Shown here one piece after another: positions 15,808-24,101 of a stretch of DNA of 46,825 bases. Source of the DNA: a bacterium. GTDB lineage: Bacteria > Acidobacteriota > Thermoanaerobaculia > Multivoradales > J023. Each line of letters starts with the position of its first letter. Positions within the stretch are counted from its first letter, which is position 1. Under the pieces are notes generated by a model, which saw only the letters and a list, made by a program, of their open reading frames with translations, was not told the DNA's origin and did no database searches. A program made the position numbers and the translations under genes. Location: the NCBI GenBank assembly GCA_024226315.1, contig JAAELT010000402.1:1-46825 (forward strand), read 5' to 3'.

Positions 15808-17496
15808 CTAAACCTCGACGTCGAGCTCGCGCATGCGGCGGTAGAGGGTCGAGAGGCCGATCTCGAGCTCTTTGGCGGCGTCGCTGACGTTGCCCTGGTG
15901 GCGGGCCAGGGCCTGGCCGATCTCGCGCCGTTCGACGCGCTCCAGGCGCTCCTTGAGACTCGCCGCGTCCGCGCCGTCGGCGCGGCGGATCGCATCCTGA
16001 AGGAGGGAGCTCTCGAGCAGCTCACCGTCTTCGATGAACAGCGCCGCCCGCGCCATCTCGCGTTCCAGCTGACGGATGTTGCCGGGCCAGGCGTAGGCCT
16101 CGAGCATCTCCATGGCGGCACGCGAGATGCCGGCTACCGCCAAGCCTCGACGCCGCGCCTCGCGCGCCAGGAAGTGCGCCGCCAGATTGGGGATGTCGGC
16201 GCGGCGCTCGGCCAGCGTCGGCAGGCGCACCGTCCAGTCGGCGATGCGATGGTAGAGGTCGGTGCGGAAGCTGCCGTCGCACTGCATCGCCTCGAGATCC
16301 CGGTGGCTGGCCGCCAGCACCCGCACGTCCGCCGAACGGTTGTCCTGGCCGCCGAGACGGTAGACCTCCCCCTCCTGCAGGACGCGCAGGATCCGGGCCT
16401 GGGTCTCGAGTGCCATGTCGCCGATCTCGTCGAGAAAGAGGGTGCCACCGTCGGCCATCTCGAACTTGCCCGGCCGCGATTCGACGCCGGTCGCCACTCC
16501 GCGCTCGATGCCGAAGAGCTCGGATTCCAGCAGATCGCGGGGCAGAGCCGCGCAGTTGAGCGCCACGAACGGCGTCTCCGCGCGGGCGGAGCTGGCGTGC
16601 AGGTAGCGCGCCAGCACCTCCTTGCCGGTGCCCGAGGCGCCGCGGATCAGCACGCTGACGCCACCGCGCGAGACGCGCGCGGCATCGGCGTAGATCTGCC
16701 GTACCTCGGGCACCACGGTGGGCGGATCCGGCAGCGGACGCGGCTGGAATCGGGCGGGGGCGGGGGCCGCGCCGGGCTCGGCGTCGCCGGCCAGTTGGAT
16801 CAGGAGTGCGCCAGTCTGCACCAACGGCGCGTAGGAGCCGACATGCGACGGGTGCACCAGGGCGGCGCGGACCGACACACGCCGGTTCTCGGCCCGCGCC
16901 TGGTTCGGCCACGAGTCGTCGACTTCTTCGTGGCGGGCGCTGAACAGTACACCCTCGCCCTCGGTCGACAGGATCTCGACCGACAAGCAGGGCAAGGCGT
17001 CGAACAACGCCGCTCCCACTGCCTGGGACATCTGGACGGCGCCGCAGCGCTCGGCGAGCCGAGAGAGCAGATCGGGCAACATCTTGAGCGCGAAGGTTCG
17101 GGTGGTGCCGATAGCGGCGGTGGCGGTGCCGGGTTCTTCCGCTGGGCTCGGCGGCTTCTTCTCGGGACGCACGGCGAAGCTGACGGCGGGCTCCAGATCT
17201 TTCTCCGAGACTTCCTCGAGCATCGCCGAGACCCCGCCGACGGTCAGCGTCTCGCCGACCTCCAGGGGCCGGCGCTCGCGGATCTGGTGGCCGCCGATTC
17301 GGGTACCGTTGCGCGAGCCCAGATCCTCGATCTCGGCCCGGCCATCCGTCACGTGGATCAACGCGTGCCGGCGCGAGACCGAGGCGTGGGGGATGCGCAC
17401 CGTGCTGCCCGGGCTGGATCCCAGCCGGTTCGGCCCTGGGGCGAGCGTAAAGCGCTGGCTGCGGTCTTCAGACTCGACGATCAGGCGCAGGGACAT
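15808..17496 (-). CDS. FHA - AAA+ (NtrC-like) - Fis transcriptional regulator
   Basis: This 562-aa protein starts with an FHA domain (about 1-95; GSSPGSTVRIPHASVSRRHA, SRNGT), which binds phosphothreonine. A linker and a possible GAF-like sensor (about 135-240) follow. The AAA+ domain has Walker A GASGTGKE (286-293) and Walker B GGTLFLDEIGD. The protein ends in a Fis-type HTH (NVSDAAKELEIGLSTLYRRM). The sigma-54 contact loop, usually GAFTGA, reads GVATGV (333-338), so canonical sigma-54 activation is doubtful. FHA input suggests control by a Ser/Thr kinase. Its stop is one base from the convergent selenoprotein stop. The ATG at 17496 is the family-consistent start. Confidence 0.9.
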   Translation of the reverse strand: MSLRLIVESEDRSQRFTLAPGPNRLGSSPGSTVRIPHASVSRRHALIHVTDGRAEIEDLGSRNGTRIGGHQIRERRPLEVGETLTVGGVSAMLEEVSEKDLEPAVSFAVRPEKKPPSPAEEPGTATAAIGTTRTFALKMLPDLLSRLAERCGAVQMSQAVGAALFDALPCLSVEILSTEGEGVLFSARHEEVDDSWPNQARAENRRVSVRAALVHPSHVGSYAPLVQTGALLIQLAGDAEPGAAPAPARFQPRPLPDPPTVVPEVRQIYADAARVSRGGVSVLIRGASGTGKEVLARYLHASSARAETPFVALNCAALPRDLLESELFGIERGVATGVESRPGKFEMADGGTLFLDEIGDMALETQARILRVLQEGEVYRLGGQDNRSADVRVLAASHRDLEAMQCDGSFRTDLYHRIADWTVRLPTLAERRADIPNLAAHFLAREARRRGLAVAGISRAAMEMLEAYAWPGNIRQLEREMARAALFIEDGELLESSLLQDAIRRADGADAASLKERLERVERREIGQALARHQGNVSDAAKELEIGLSTLYRRMRELDVEV

Positions 17497-17590
17497 CGGG
17501 CATCACTCTCTCCGCTCGGCAGCGTAGCACTCGGCTCGGCAGCGTAACACAGTGACCCACGGGGACTTCCCCTCGGCGGTTTGTCTTTTT

Positions 17591-18538
17591 CTATGCCGCG
17601 GCGCTCTCCCTCGCAGCCAGCTCGAAGGTCTCGAGCGCCAGCTCCAGCACCTCCTCGCCGGCGTGTTTGATCGATTCGAGATGATCGGCGCCCGGGATCA
17701 GGCGGTATTTGGCGCCGGACAGGCGGGCGAGCTCGGCGGTCTCGGCCGGCAGCACACCGCGGTCGCGCTCGCCGCTGACATAGGCCGCCGCCCGCACTCC
17801 CAGGTGAGGAGCATGGCGCCTGAGATCGAGGAACCGGTAGGCGCCTGACAGACCGTGGCGAAAGAACTGGTAACACGGCCAACCCCAGGGCGCCATGCGT
17901 CCGGACCACACGATCAGGTGCCGCGAGACGTCCTCGAACACGGCTCCGGACACCGTCGCCCGGCTGAGCAGCAGATGCGCCCAGTAGCCGCCGGCGCTCA
18001 CACCCCAGAGGTGCACCGGAACCCCCTGGCCACGCGCGCGAAGAACCGCCAGGGCATCTTCCAGGTCGCGGTCGTAGAAGTGCGGGGTCGCCGCGGAGCT
18101 GCCGCCGACGCCACCCAGGTCGAACGTCATGACGTGATAGCCGCTGGCCCGCAGCGCTTCGATCCGGCCCCGGCGGTGGAAGTAGGCCTGGCCCCACTGG
18201 ATCCAGGGATGCACCATCAGCACGGCGCCGCGCGGCGTGCCCGAAGCTGGGAACCAGGTGGCGGAGAGCCGCCCCGGCGCCCGCGAGCGGTCGATCTCGA
18301 ACCGCTCGAAATCATGGATCCTGGGCGGATCGACCAACCGGCCTCGCTCGAGGCGGGGCGAGAGCGCCAGGAACAGACGGTTGGCGACGCGCTCCTCGAG
18401 CCTGGAAGGCCGGGCCGGAACACACTCGGCGGTGGCCGCACGTGAGACAGCCTTGTGGGAGCGGCCGCTCGTGGACGGGGAATCGAGAACCAGACCGGGC
18501 ATCCTGAGGACCGCCGACTGGAGAGATCGCTGTGCCAT
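17591..18538 (-). CDS. Alpha/beta hydrolase, possible thioesterase/acyltransferase partner of an ACP
   Basis: This 315-aa serine hydrolase has an oxyanion segment MVHPWIQWG, the nucleophile elbow WGVSAGGYW (Ser181), a late acid (SGERDRG) and the catalytic His in PGADHLESI. The first 50 residues look disordered. An in-frame ATG at 18538 sits 6 bp after GGGAGGT. It follows the acyl carrier protein gene by 19 bp on the same strand, so the two are probably one transcript. This context suggests it hydrolyses or transfers an acyl group carried by that ACP, but no substrate can be named. Confidence 0.82.
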   Translation of the reverse strand: MAQRSLQSAVLRMPGLVLDSPSTSGRSHKAVSRAATAECVPARPSRLEERVANRLFLALSPRLERGRLVDPPRIHDFERFEIDRSRAPGRLSATWFPASGTPRGAVLMVHPWIQWGQAYFHRRGRIEALRASGYHVMTFDLGGVGGSSAATPHFYDRDLEDALAVLRARGQGVPVHLWGVSAGGYWAHLLLSRATVSGAVFEDVSRHLIVWSGRMAPWGWPCYQFFRHGLSGAYRFLDLRRHAPHLGVRAAAYVSGERDRGVLPAETAELARLSGAKYRLIPGADHLESIKHAGEEVLELALETFELAARESAAA

Positions 18539-18557
18539 GGGATGACCTCCCGCCCTC

Positions 18558-18824
18558 TCAGGCGACCTTCGCCTGAGGGGCCTCCCCCAGGCACTCCATG
18601 ACGACGTCGACAGCGTCCTGCACCGACCGGATCTTCTGCATGCGCTCCTCGGGCAGGCCGAGCTTGAATTCGTAGTCCATGTCGACGCCGATCTCGAGCA
18701 GCGTCAGCGAATCCAGCGCCAGGTCGTCCTGGTACAGGGCGTCGTCAGCGATGTCCTGGGGCGGGATGTTGGTGACGGTGGAGATGACTTCTTTGACCTT
18801 GGCTCTGACTTCCGTGATGTCCAT
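18558..18824 (-). CDS. Acyl carrier protein
   Basis: This 88-aa four-helix carrier has the phosphopantetheine attachment motif LALDSLTLLEIGVDM, with Ser39 as the modified residue. It is not next to fab genes, so it is unlikely to be the housekeeping fatty-acid ACP. Its only close partner is the alpha/beta hydrolase 19 bp downstream. The AT-richer stretch at about 18940-18985 (AATAAATTGCAG and TTTTTTAGATAC on the minus strand) may hold its promoter. The pair resembles stand-alone ACP/hydrolase modules of unknown product. Confidence 0.9.
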   Translation of the reverse strand: MDITEVRAKVKEVISTVTNIPPQDIADDALYQDDLALDSLTLLEIGVDMDYEFKLGLPEERMQKIRSVQDAVDVVMECLGEAPQAKVA

Positions 18825-19096
18825 GGGTTGCTCCTGATGGGGTGTGAGTCGTTCCAGGTTTCCGCCGGCCGTGCCGTGGTCGACGAATCACCGTGTTGTT
18901 TTGCTGCCGACCCTTTGAGCAAGAGTCGGGCCAACCCCAACCGGAGTATCTAAAAAATCCCGTAACTGCAATTTATTCAACTGGTTGCCGACTATTTCCA
19001 GGAAGCATGAGCGGACCTCGACATGCCCGGCTTTCTCTCTTCAGAGAACGACCTTCTCGCTCGCGAGAATGTAGGGGCGGGCGGGATCCCGGGTGC

Positions 19097-20617
19097 TCAG
19101 CGCAGCGGTGTCGAGATCACGACCGCGGTGCCTTCGCCCGCGCTCGAACGGATCGCGAAGCTGCCGCCGAGGTGGTTCAGCCGCTCGCGGATGCTGAACA
19201 GGCCGAAGCCGCCGCTGGCGCTCGGCATCTCGCCGATGCCCGTGGCGTCGAACCCGACGCCGTCGTCCTCGACAGTGACCTGGACCTGGCGTCGACTCGA
19301 GCTAACCGTGACCTTCGCCGCGCGCGCGCCGGCATGCTTGGCGATATTGAAGAGCAGCTCGCGGACGATCTGGAAGAGCACCACGCTGGTGTCGTCGGAG
19401 AGCGCCTTCGGCTCGGTGTCGATGTCGCAAACGCAGGGGACGCCGTAACGCTCCTCGAACTGCTCCGCCAGGGCCTGGAGCGCCGCTTCGAGACCCAGCT
19501 CGTAGAGCAACGGCGAGCTCAGCTCGAAGGTCAGCGAGCGGATCGCCTGCACGGACTGATCGACCAGCTCGCTCAGCTCCTCGGTCCGTGTGCGAGCGTC
19601 TGTATCCAGCGCCTCGTGGCGCAGCTCGCCGAGCTTCATCTGTACCAGCGCCAGGGTCTGCCCGATCTGATCGTGCAGCCCGCGCGAGATCCGCCGACGC
19701 TCGCGCTCTTCCGCCAGCGCCAGCTCCGACGTCAGCCGTCGGAGCTGCTCCTGGTGCTCGAGCAGCTGCGCGTCCGCCTCTTTGCGCTCGGTGACGTCCT
19801 CGCACACCACCAGCACCACCGGCCGGCCGTCGTCCCCCCGCACCGCCCGGGCCGCCTCGTGGACCCACAACACATTGCCGTCCTTGCGCACCTTGCGGAA
19901 CTCCCACCGCGCCACTTCTCCCGGCTGCTCGAGCGCGGCCTGGAACTGCTCCCGCACGCCCTCGTGCTCTTCCGTGTGGAAGACGTTCAACACCGGTGTG
20001 CCGATCAGCTCGTCGCGCGTGTAGCCGAGCTCCGCCGCGCCGTGGTAATTCACCGACTGGATGACGCCGTCGGCGTCGAGGGTGAAGTACATCAGCGGGA
20101 TGTTCTCGTACAGGGCGCGGTAACGCTCCTCGCTCTCGCGCAGCGCCGTTTCCGCGCGCTTCGCCTCCGACAGGTCGAGCACGATGCCGACGCAGTCCTC
20201 CTCGGAGCCGTAGAGCATCTCGGCGCCGAGCAGGATCGGCACCCGCGAACCGTCCTTGCGGATGTACTCCTTCTCGGACGGCGCGGTGAAGCCGGTGGCC
20301 TGCATCTCCTCGACCTTGATCTCGTCGCTGTCGCGCATCTCGACCGGGGTCATCAGGTCCCAGCGCAGCGGCAGATCCCGCCGATCGTAGCCGACCATGT
20401 GCAAGAAGTATTCGTTGGCGTCGGTGATGTTGCCGTGGATGTCGGCGAAGATGACACCCACCAGGTTGGAGCCGATCAGGTTCTGGAATCGCGACTCGCT
20501 CTCCCGCAGCGCCCGCTCGACCTCGTCGCGCTTCTGCGCGGCGGCCTCGAGCTCCGAGACCTTGCGGCGCAGGCGGTCGACTTCCTTTCGCAGGTCCGGT
20601 TTCGTGGCGGCCGTCAT
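19097..20617 (-). CDS. PAS-PAS sensor histidine kinase, NarL-type (HisKA_3)
   Basis: This 506-aa cytoplasmic kinase has no membrane segments. A short coiled coil (DLRKEVDRLRRKVSELEAAA) leads into two PAS/PAC domains (about 38-155 and 160-280), and a linker helix leads to the dimerisation and phosphoacceptor box ERERRRISRGLHDQIGQ (His315). The HATPase_c domain shows the N box ELLFNIAKHAGA, DDGVGFD and GGFGLFSIRERL. Partners of such kinases are NarL/LuxR-type response regulators, but none is adjacent. The ATG at 20617 is preferred; a GTG at 20653 would add 12 residues. It is divergent from glgC with about 114 bp between them. Confidence 0.92.
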   Translation of the reverse strand: MTAATKPDLRKEVDRLRRKVSELEAAAQKRDEVERALRESESRFQNLIGSNLVGVIFADIHGNITDANEYFLHMVGYDRRDLPLRWDLMTPVEMRDSDEIKVEEMQATGFTAPSEKEYIRKDGSRVPILLGAEMLYGSEEDCVGIVLDLSEAKRAETALRESEERYRALYENIPLMYFTLDADGVIQSVNYHGAAELGYTRDELIGTPVLNVFHTEEHEGVREQFQAALEQPGEVARWEFRKVRKDGNVLWVHEAARAVRGDDGRPVVLVVCEDVTERKEADAQLLEHQEQLRRLTSELALAEERERRRISRGLHDQIGQTLALVQMKLGELRHEALDTDARTRTEELSELVDQSVQAIRSLTFELSSPLLYELGLEAALQALAEQFEERYGVPCVCDIDTEPKALSDDTSVVLFQIVRELLFNIAKHAGARAAKVTVSSSRRQVQVTVEDDGVGFDATGIGEMPSASGGFGLFSIRERLNHLGGSFAIRSSAGEGTAVVISTPLR

Positions 20618-20731
20618 TTGGCCGACGATCCTATACCGCCCGAGGCGGTTCACCGGTATGATTCCTGGGCGATCGGGCCGCCGGCGCGTCGCAAACCGTC
20701 AGATCACCCGACAATTCGAGACGAGGGATCC

Positions 20732-21994
20732 GTGAAGAGAGTCGTCACCGCCATCCTCGGAGGCGGGCAGGGCAGTCGCCTGTGGCCCCTCACCCAGTAC
20801 CGCGCCAAGCCGGCCGTTCCGGTGGCCGGCAAGTTCCGTTTGATCGACGTGCCGATCTCCAACAGCCTGCACGCCGGCATCAATCAGATCTACGTGCTGA
20901 CGCAGTTCAACAGCTCCGGCCTGCACCGGCACATCGCCCAGACCTACCGCTTCGACGCCTTCTCGAGCGGCTTCGTCAACATCCTGGCCGCCGAGCAGAG
21001 CCTGGCCAATCGCGACTGGTACCAGGGCACCGCCGACGCCGTGCGCCAGAACCTGCACAGCCTGACCCACGGTGCACCCAGGGAAGTGCTTGTCCTTTCC
21101 GGCGACCAGCTCTACCAGCTGTCGCTGAAACAATTCGTCACCAGCCACCGCGAGCGCGAGGCGGATCTGTCGATCGCGGTCAAACCGGTGCCCCGCTCGG
21201 AGGCCAGCGGCTTGGGCATCATGCGCCTCGGCGACAGGGGACGGATCGTGGAATTCGTCGAGAAGCCACAGACCGCGGAAGAGCTCGACCGCCTGGCGCT
21301 CGACGCCGGCACGATCGAGGAGCTGGGGCTCGACGCCGAGCCGGGCACGCTGCTCGCCTCGATGGGCATCTACACCTTCGAGACCGGCGTCCTGAAGCGG
21401 ATCCTGGGGCGCGACGCCAGCACCGACTTCGGCAAAGAGATCATTCCGGCGGTGCTTCACGATCACCGAGTCTACGCCTTTCTCTACAACGGCTACTGGC
21501 GCGACATCGGAACCATCCCGGCCTTCTGGGAAGCCAACCTGGAGCTCACCGTTCCCCTGCCGCCGCTCAACCTCTACCGCACCGACGAGCCGATCTACAC
21601 CCACGCCCGCTTTCTGCCGGGCCTGAAGATCCAGAGCTGCGAGGTCGAGCAGTCGGTGCTGTGCGAGGGCAGCGTGCTCTCGGGCCGCGCCATCCGGCGA
21701 TCGGTGATCGGCATCCGGTCGGTGGTGCGCGAGGGCACGGTGATCGAAGAGAGCATCGTCATGGGAACCAGCCCGGATCAGCTCTCGGGGTCCGACGACG
21801 AGGTGCCGTTCGGCATCGGCCGCGATTGCGTGATCCACCGCGCCATCGTCGACAGCGGCGCGCGCATCGGCGACGGCTCGAAGCTGGTCAACGAGGCCGG
21901 CGCCCTAGAAGCCGACGGCGACGGCTACTGCATCCGCGGCGGCATCATCGTGGTACCCGCCCACGCCACCATCCGGCCCGGCACGGTCATCTGA
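20732..21994 (+). CDS. glgC: Glucose-1-phosphate adenylyltransferase
   Basis: The enzyme makes ADP-glucose from ATP and glucose-1-phosphate, the committed step of bacterial glycogen synthesis. The N-terminus has the nucleotidyltransferase signature ILGGGQGSRLWPLTQYRAKP followed by FRLIDVPISNSLHAGI. SGDQLY holds the catalytic Asp, FVEKP binds glucose-1-phosphate, and a left-handed beta-helix fills the last 120 residues. At 420 aa it has the normal length. The start is a GTG at 20732 where homology begins; the longer open frame upstream is the shadow of the kinase gene. glgA follows after 22 bp. Confidence 0.95.
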   Translation: MKRVVTAILGGGQGSRLWPLTQYRAKPAVPVAGKFRLIDVPISNSLHAGINQIYVLTQFNSSGLHRHIAQTYRFDAFSSGFVNILAAEQSLANRDWYQGTADAVRQNLHSLTHGAPREVLVLSGDQLYQLSLKQFVTSHREREADLSIAVKPVPRSEASGLGIMRLGDRGRIVEFVEKPQTAEELDRLALDAGTIEELGLDAEPGTLLASMGIYTFETGVLKRILGRDASTDFGKEIIPAVLHDHRVYAFLYNGYWRDIGTIPAFWEANLELTVPLPPLNLYRTDEPIYTHARFLPGLKIQSCEVEQSVLCEGSVLSGRAIRRSVIGIRSVVREGTVIEESIVMGTSPDQLSGSDDEVPFGIGRDCVIHRAIVDSGARIGDGSKLVNEAGALEADGDGYCIRGGIIVVPAHATIRPGTVI

Positions 21995-22016
21995 GCAGCA
22001 CCGCGGCGGCTCGACG

Positions 22017-23516
22017 ATGGCACCACTCCGAATCTGTTTCCTCGCCTCGGAGGTGGCGCCGTTCGCCAAGACCGGTGGCCTGGCCGACGTCGCCCAGGCC
22101 CTGCCGGCCCATCTGGCCGAGCGCGGCCATGACGTGCGCGTCTTCATGCCTCTCTACTCGGTCATCGACACCGAGAAGCACGAGCTGAAGCCGGTCGACT
22201 TCCTGCAGGGCGTCCAGGTGCGCCTGGGCTCCTACGTCTTCGCCTTCTCGGTCTTCGTCGGTCGCGCGCCGGGCAGCGAGGCCGACGTCTACTTCATCCA
22301 CTGTCCGCAGCTCTACCACCGCGACGGCGTCTACACCGGTGAGTGGGACGAGCACCTGCGCTTCGCGCTGCTCACCCGTGGCACACTGGAGTGCTGCCAG
22401 CGTATGGGCTGGAGTCCGGACGTCTTTCACTGCAATGACTGGCACACCGCGCTGCTGCCGCTGTACCTCGAGACGATCTACGACTGGGACGACCTGTTCG
22501 CCCGCTCGAAGACCGTGCTGACGATCCACAACATCGCCTACCAGGGAGTCTTCCCCGCCGAGGTGATCGACAACCTGGGCCTTGCGGAACACCGTCATCT
22601 GCTGTTCCAGGAGGACTTGAAGCAGGGCGCCGTCAGCTTCATGAAGAGTGGCGTCCTCTATGCCGACGTGGTGACCACGGTGAGCCGCACCTACGCCCGC
22701 GAGATCCAGACCGAGGCCTTCGGCATGGGGCTCGAGGCGCTGCTGCGCGAGCGTAGCGGCTCGGTGCTGGGCATCGTCAACGGCGTGGACTACTCGCAGT
22801 GGAGCCCCGAGAACGACTCCCTCATTCCCCACAACTACGGTATCGACGACGTCGCCGAGGGCAAGGCGAAGAACAAAGCCCACCTGCTCGCGGAAGCCAA
22901 CCTGCAAGCCGTGTCGACTGAAGACGTGCTGGCTGAAGACGTGCTGGCTGAAGACAGTGCCCCCGTCATCGGCATCGTCTCGCGCCTCACCTCCCAGAAG
23001 GGCTTCGAGCTGACCTACGAGGCCCTGCCCGAGGCGCTGCGATACCTCGACGTGCGCGCCGTCATCCTGGGCAGCGGCGAGGGCGGCATCGAGGACCACT
23101 TCCACTGGCTGCAGCGCACCTTCCCGCAGAAAGTCAGCTTCTACAACGGCTACAACAACGAGTTGGCCCACCTGATCGAGGCCGGCAGCGACATCTTCCT
23201 CATGCCCTCACGCTTCGAGCCCTGCGGCCTCAACCAGATGTACAGCCTCAAATACGGCACCGTGCCGATCGTGCGCCAGACCGGCGGCTTGGCCGACACC
23301 GTCGAGCTCTTCGACCCCGCCACCGGCACCGGCACCGGCTTCGTCTTCGAGCACTACGACGCCACCGGCTTCGCCTGGGCGCTCAAGACCGCGCTCGAGA
23401 CCTACAGCGACCGCCCGACCTGGGAGAAGCTGCGCGCGAACGGCATGAAAAAAGACTTCTCCTGGCAGCGCCAGGGCGCCGAGTACGAAGACCTCTACGC
23501 CCGGTTGGTGGGCTGA
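22017..23516 (+). CDS. glgA: Glycogen synthase (GT5)
   Basis: The enzyme extends alpha-1,4-glucan from ADP-glucose. The 499-aa GT5 protein carries the KTGGLADVAQALP ADP-glucose motif near the N-terminus, an IHNIAYQG block, the start of the C-terminal domain at IGIVSRLTSQKG, and the catalytic E-x7-E region RFEPCGLNQMYSLKYGTVPI. An in-frame 15-bp duplication near 22917-22955 adds EDVLAEDVLAED in the loop before the second Rossmann domain. It follows glgC by 22 bp. Its stop overlaps the start of a DUF4258 gene (TGATG), so the operon extends at least two genes further. Confidence 0.95.
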   Translation: MAPLRICFLASEVAPFAKTGGLADVAQALPAHLAERGHDVRVFMPLYSVIDTEKHELKPVDFLQGVQVRLGSYVFAFSVFVGRAPGSEADVYFIHCPQLYHRDGVYTGEWDEHLRFALLTRGTLECCQRMGWSPDVFHCNDWHTALLPLYLETIYDWDDLFARSKTVLTIHNIAYQGVFPAEVIDNLGLAEHRHLLFQEDLKQGAVSFMKSGVLYADVVTTVSRTYAREIQTEAFGMGLEALLRERSGSVLGIVNGVDYSQWSPENDSLIPHNYGIDDVAEGKAKNKAHLLAEANLQAVSTEDVLAEDVLAEDSAPVIGIVSRLTSQKGFELTYEALPEALRYLDVRAVILGSGEGGIEDHFHWLQRTFPQKVSFYNGYNNELAHLIEAGSDIFLMPSRFEPCGLNQMYSLKYGTVPIVRQTGGLADTVELFDPATGTGTGFVFEHYDATGFAWALKTALETYSDRPTWEKLRANGMKKDFSWQRQGAEYEDLYARLVG

Positions 23517-23785
23517 TGGGACCTGAAGGCTCCAAGACGCATACGTTGACCAAACACGCGGAGCAGATGCTCCGCGAGCGCAGAATCGAAGCCGACTGGG
23601 TCGATCAGACCTTGCGGCACCCTCAATGGACCGAGCCTGACAGGGGTGACCGCGCTCTGCGCCATGCTCTTGGTGCCATCGCTGAGCGCGGCGGGAAGAT
23701 CCTGCGGGTCGTATATGATTCGACCTCACAGCCGCGGCGCGTCATCACTGCCTTCTTCGATCGCCGCGCGAGGAGACGCCGATGA
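23516..23785 (+). CDS. DUF4258 family protein (toxin-like partner)
   Basis: This 89-aa protein has the DUF4258 look: LTKHAEQMLRERRIEADWVD near the start, a PQWTEPD segment, then ILRVVYDSTSQPRRVITAFF at the end. The fold is RelE/BrnT-like, and members often pair with a small DUF2283 protein, as here. The ATG shares a base with the glgA stop and the gene overlaps the next by four bases, so all three are translationally coupled. The function is unproven; a toxin-like or RNA-binding role is inferred from the pairing. Confidence 0.8.
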   Translation: MGPEGSKTHTLTKHAEQMLRERRIEADWVDQTLRHPQWTEPDRGDRALRHALGAIAERGGKILRVVYDSTSQPRRVITAFFDRRARRRR

Positions 23786-23982
23786 AAGTACACTTCGACG
23801 AAGAGGCCGACGCTGTTTACCTGCGCCTCGACGAATCTGAGATCATCGAATCCGAGGAGGTTCAGCCCGGCATCGTGCTCGACTTCAATCAGGACGATCA
23901 GGTCGTAGGGGTCGAGATACTACGGGTCAGGGAAAGGGTGCCGTCGGCAAACCTCAAACAGATACAGTTCGAGGTGGCCTGA
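23782..23982 (+). CDS. DUF2283 family protein
   Basis: This 66-aa protein has the classic DUF2283 pattern: VHFDEEADAVYLRL, then EEVQPGIVLDFNQDDQVVGVEIL. It begins inside the DUF4258 gene (ATGA overlap) and is the usual partner of that family, often described as the antitoxin-like half. It is followed by the extragenic palindromic stretch that separates it from the convergent ATP-grasp gene. Confidence 0.85.
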   Translation: MKVHFDEEADAVYLRLDESEIIESEEVQPGIVLDFNQDDQVVGVEILRVRERVPSANLKQIQFEVA

Positions 23983-24013
23983 CGCACAGCTCCGGAGGAG
24001 CGACGGCATGTAG

Positions 24014-24083
24014 CCCGGGGCTGGGCGCCCCCGGCAAAGCCCCGGGTCAAGAAACACCCGAATCCTCCAAGCCCCGTAGGGGC
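24014..24083. terminator. Extragenic palindromes between convergent operons
   Basis: CCCGGGGCT (24014-24022) and AGCCCCGGG (24038-24046) form a 9-bp stem, and GCCCC-gta-GGGGC (24071-24083) forms a second. The motifs (TAGCCCGGGG, CCCCGTAGGGGC) resemble dispersed extragenic repeats of Planctomycetes and Acidobacteria genomes. Sitting between two convergent operons, the stems may stop transcription from both sides; there is no T-run. Confidence 0.55.
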
Positions 24084-24101
24084 GGCGGCGCGGGACTTAC
24101 A

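Noticed and set aside
18893..21994. Single 1033-aa plus-strand frame ending with glgC
   Set aside because: The first two-thirds is the antisense shadow of the PAS histidine kinase; homology to GlgC begins at the GTG at 20732.
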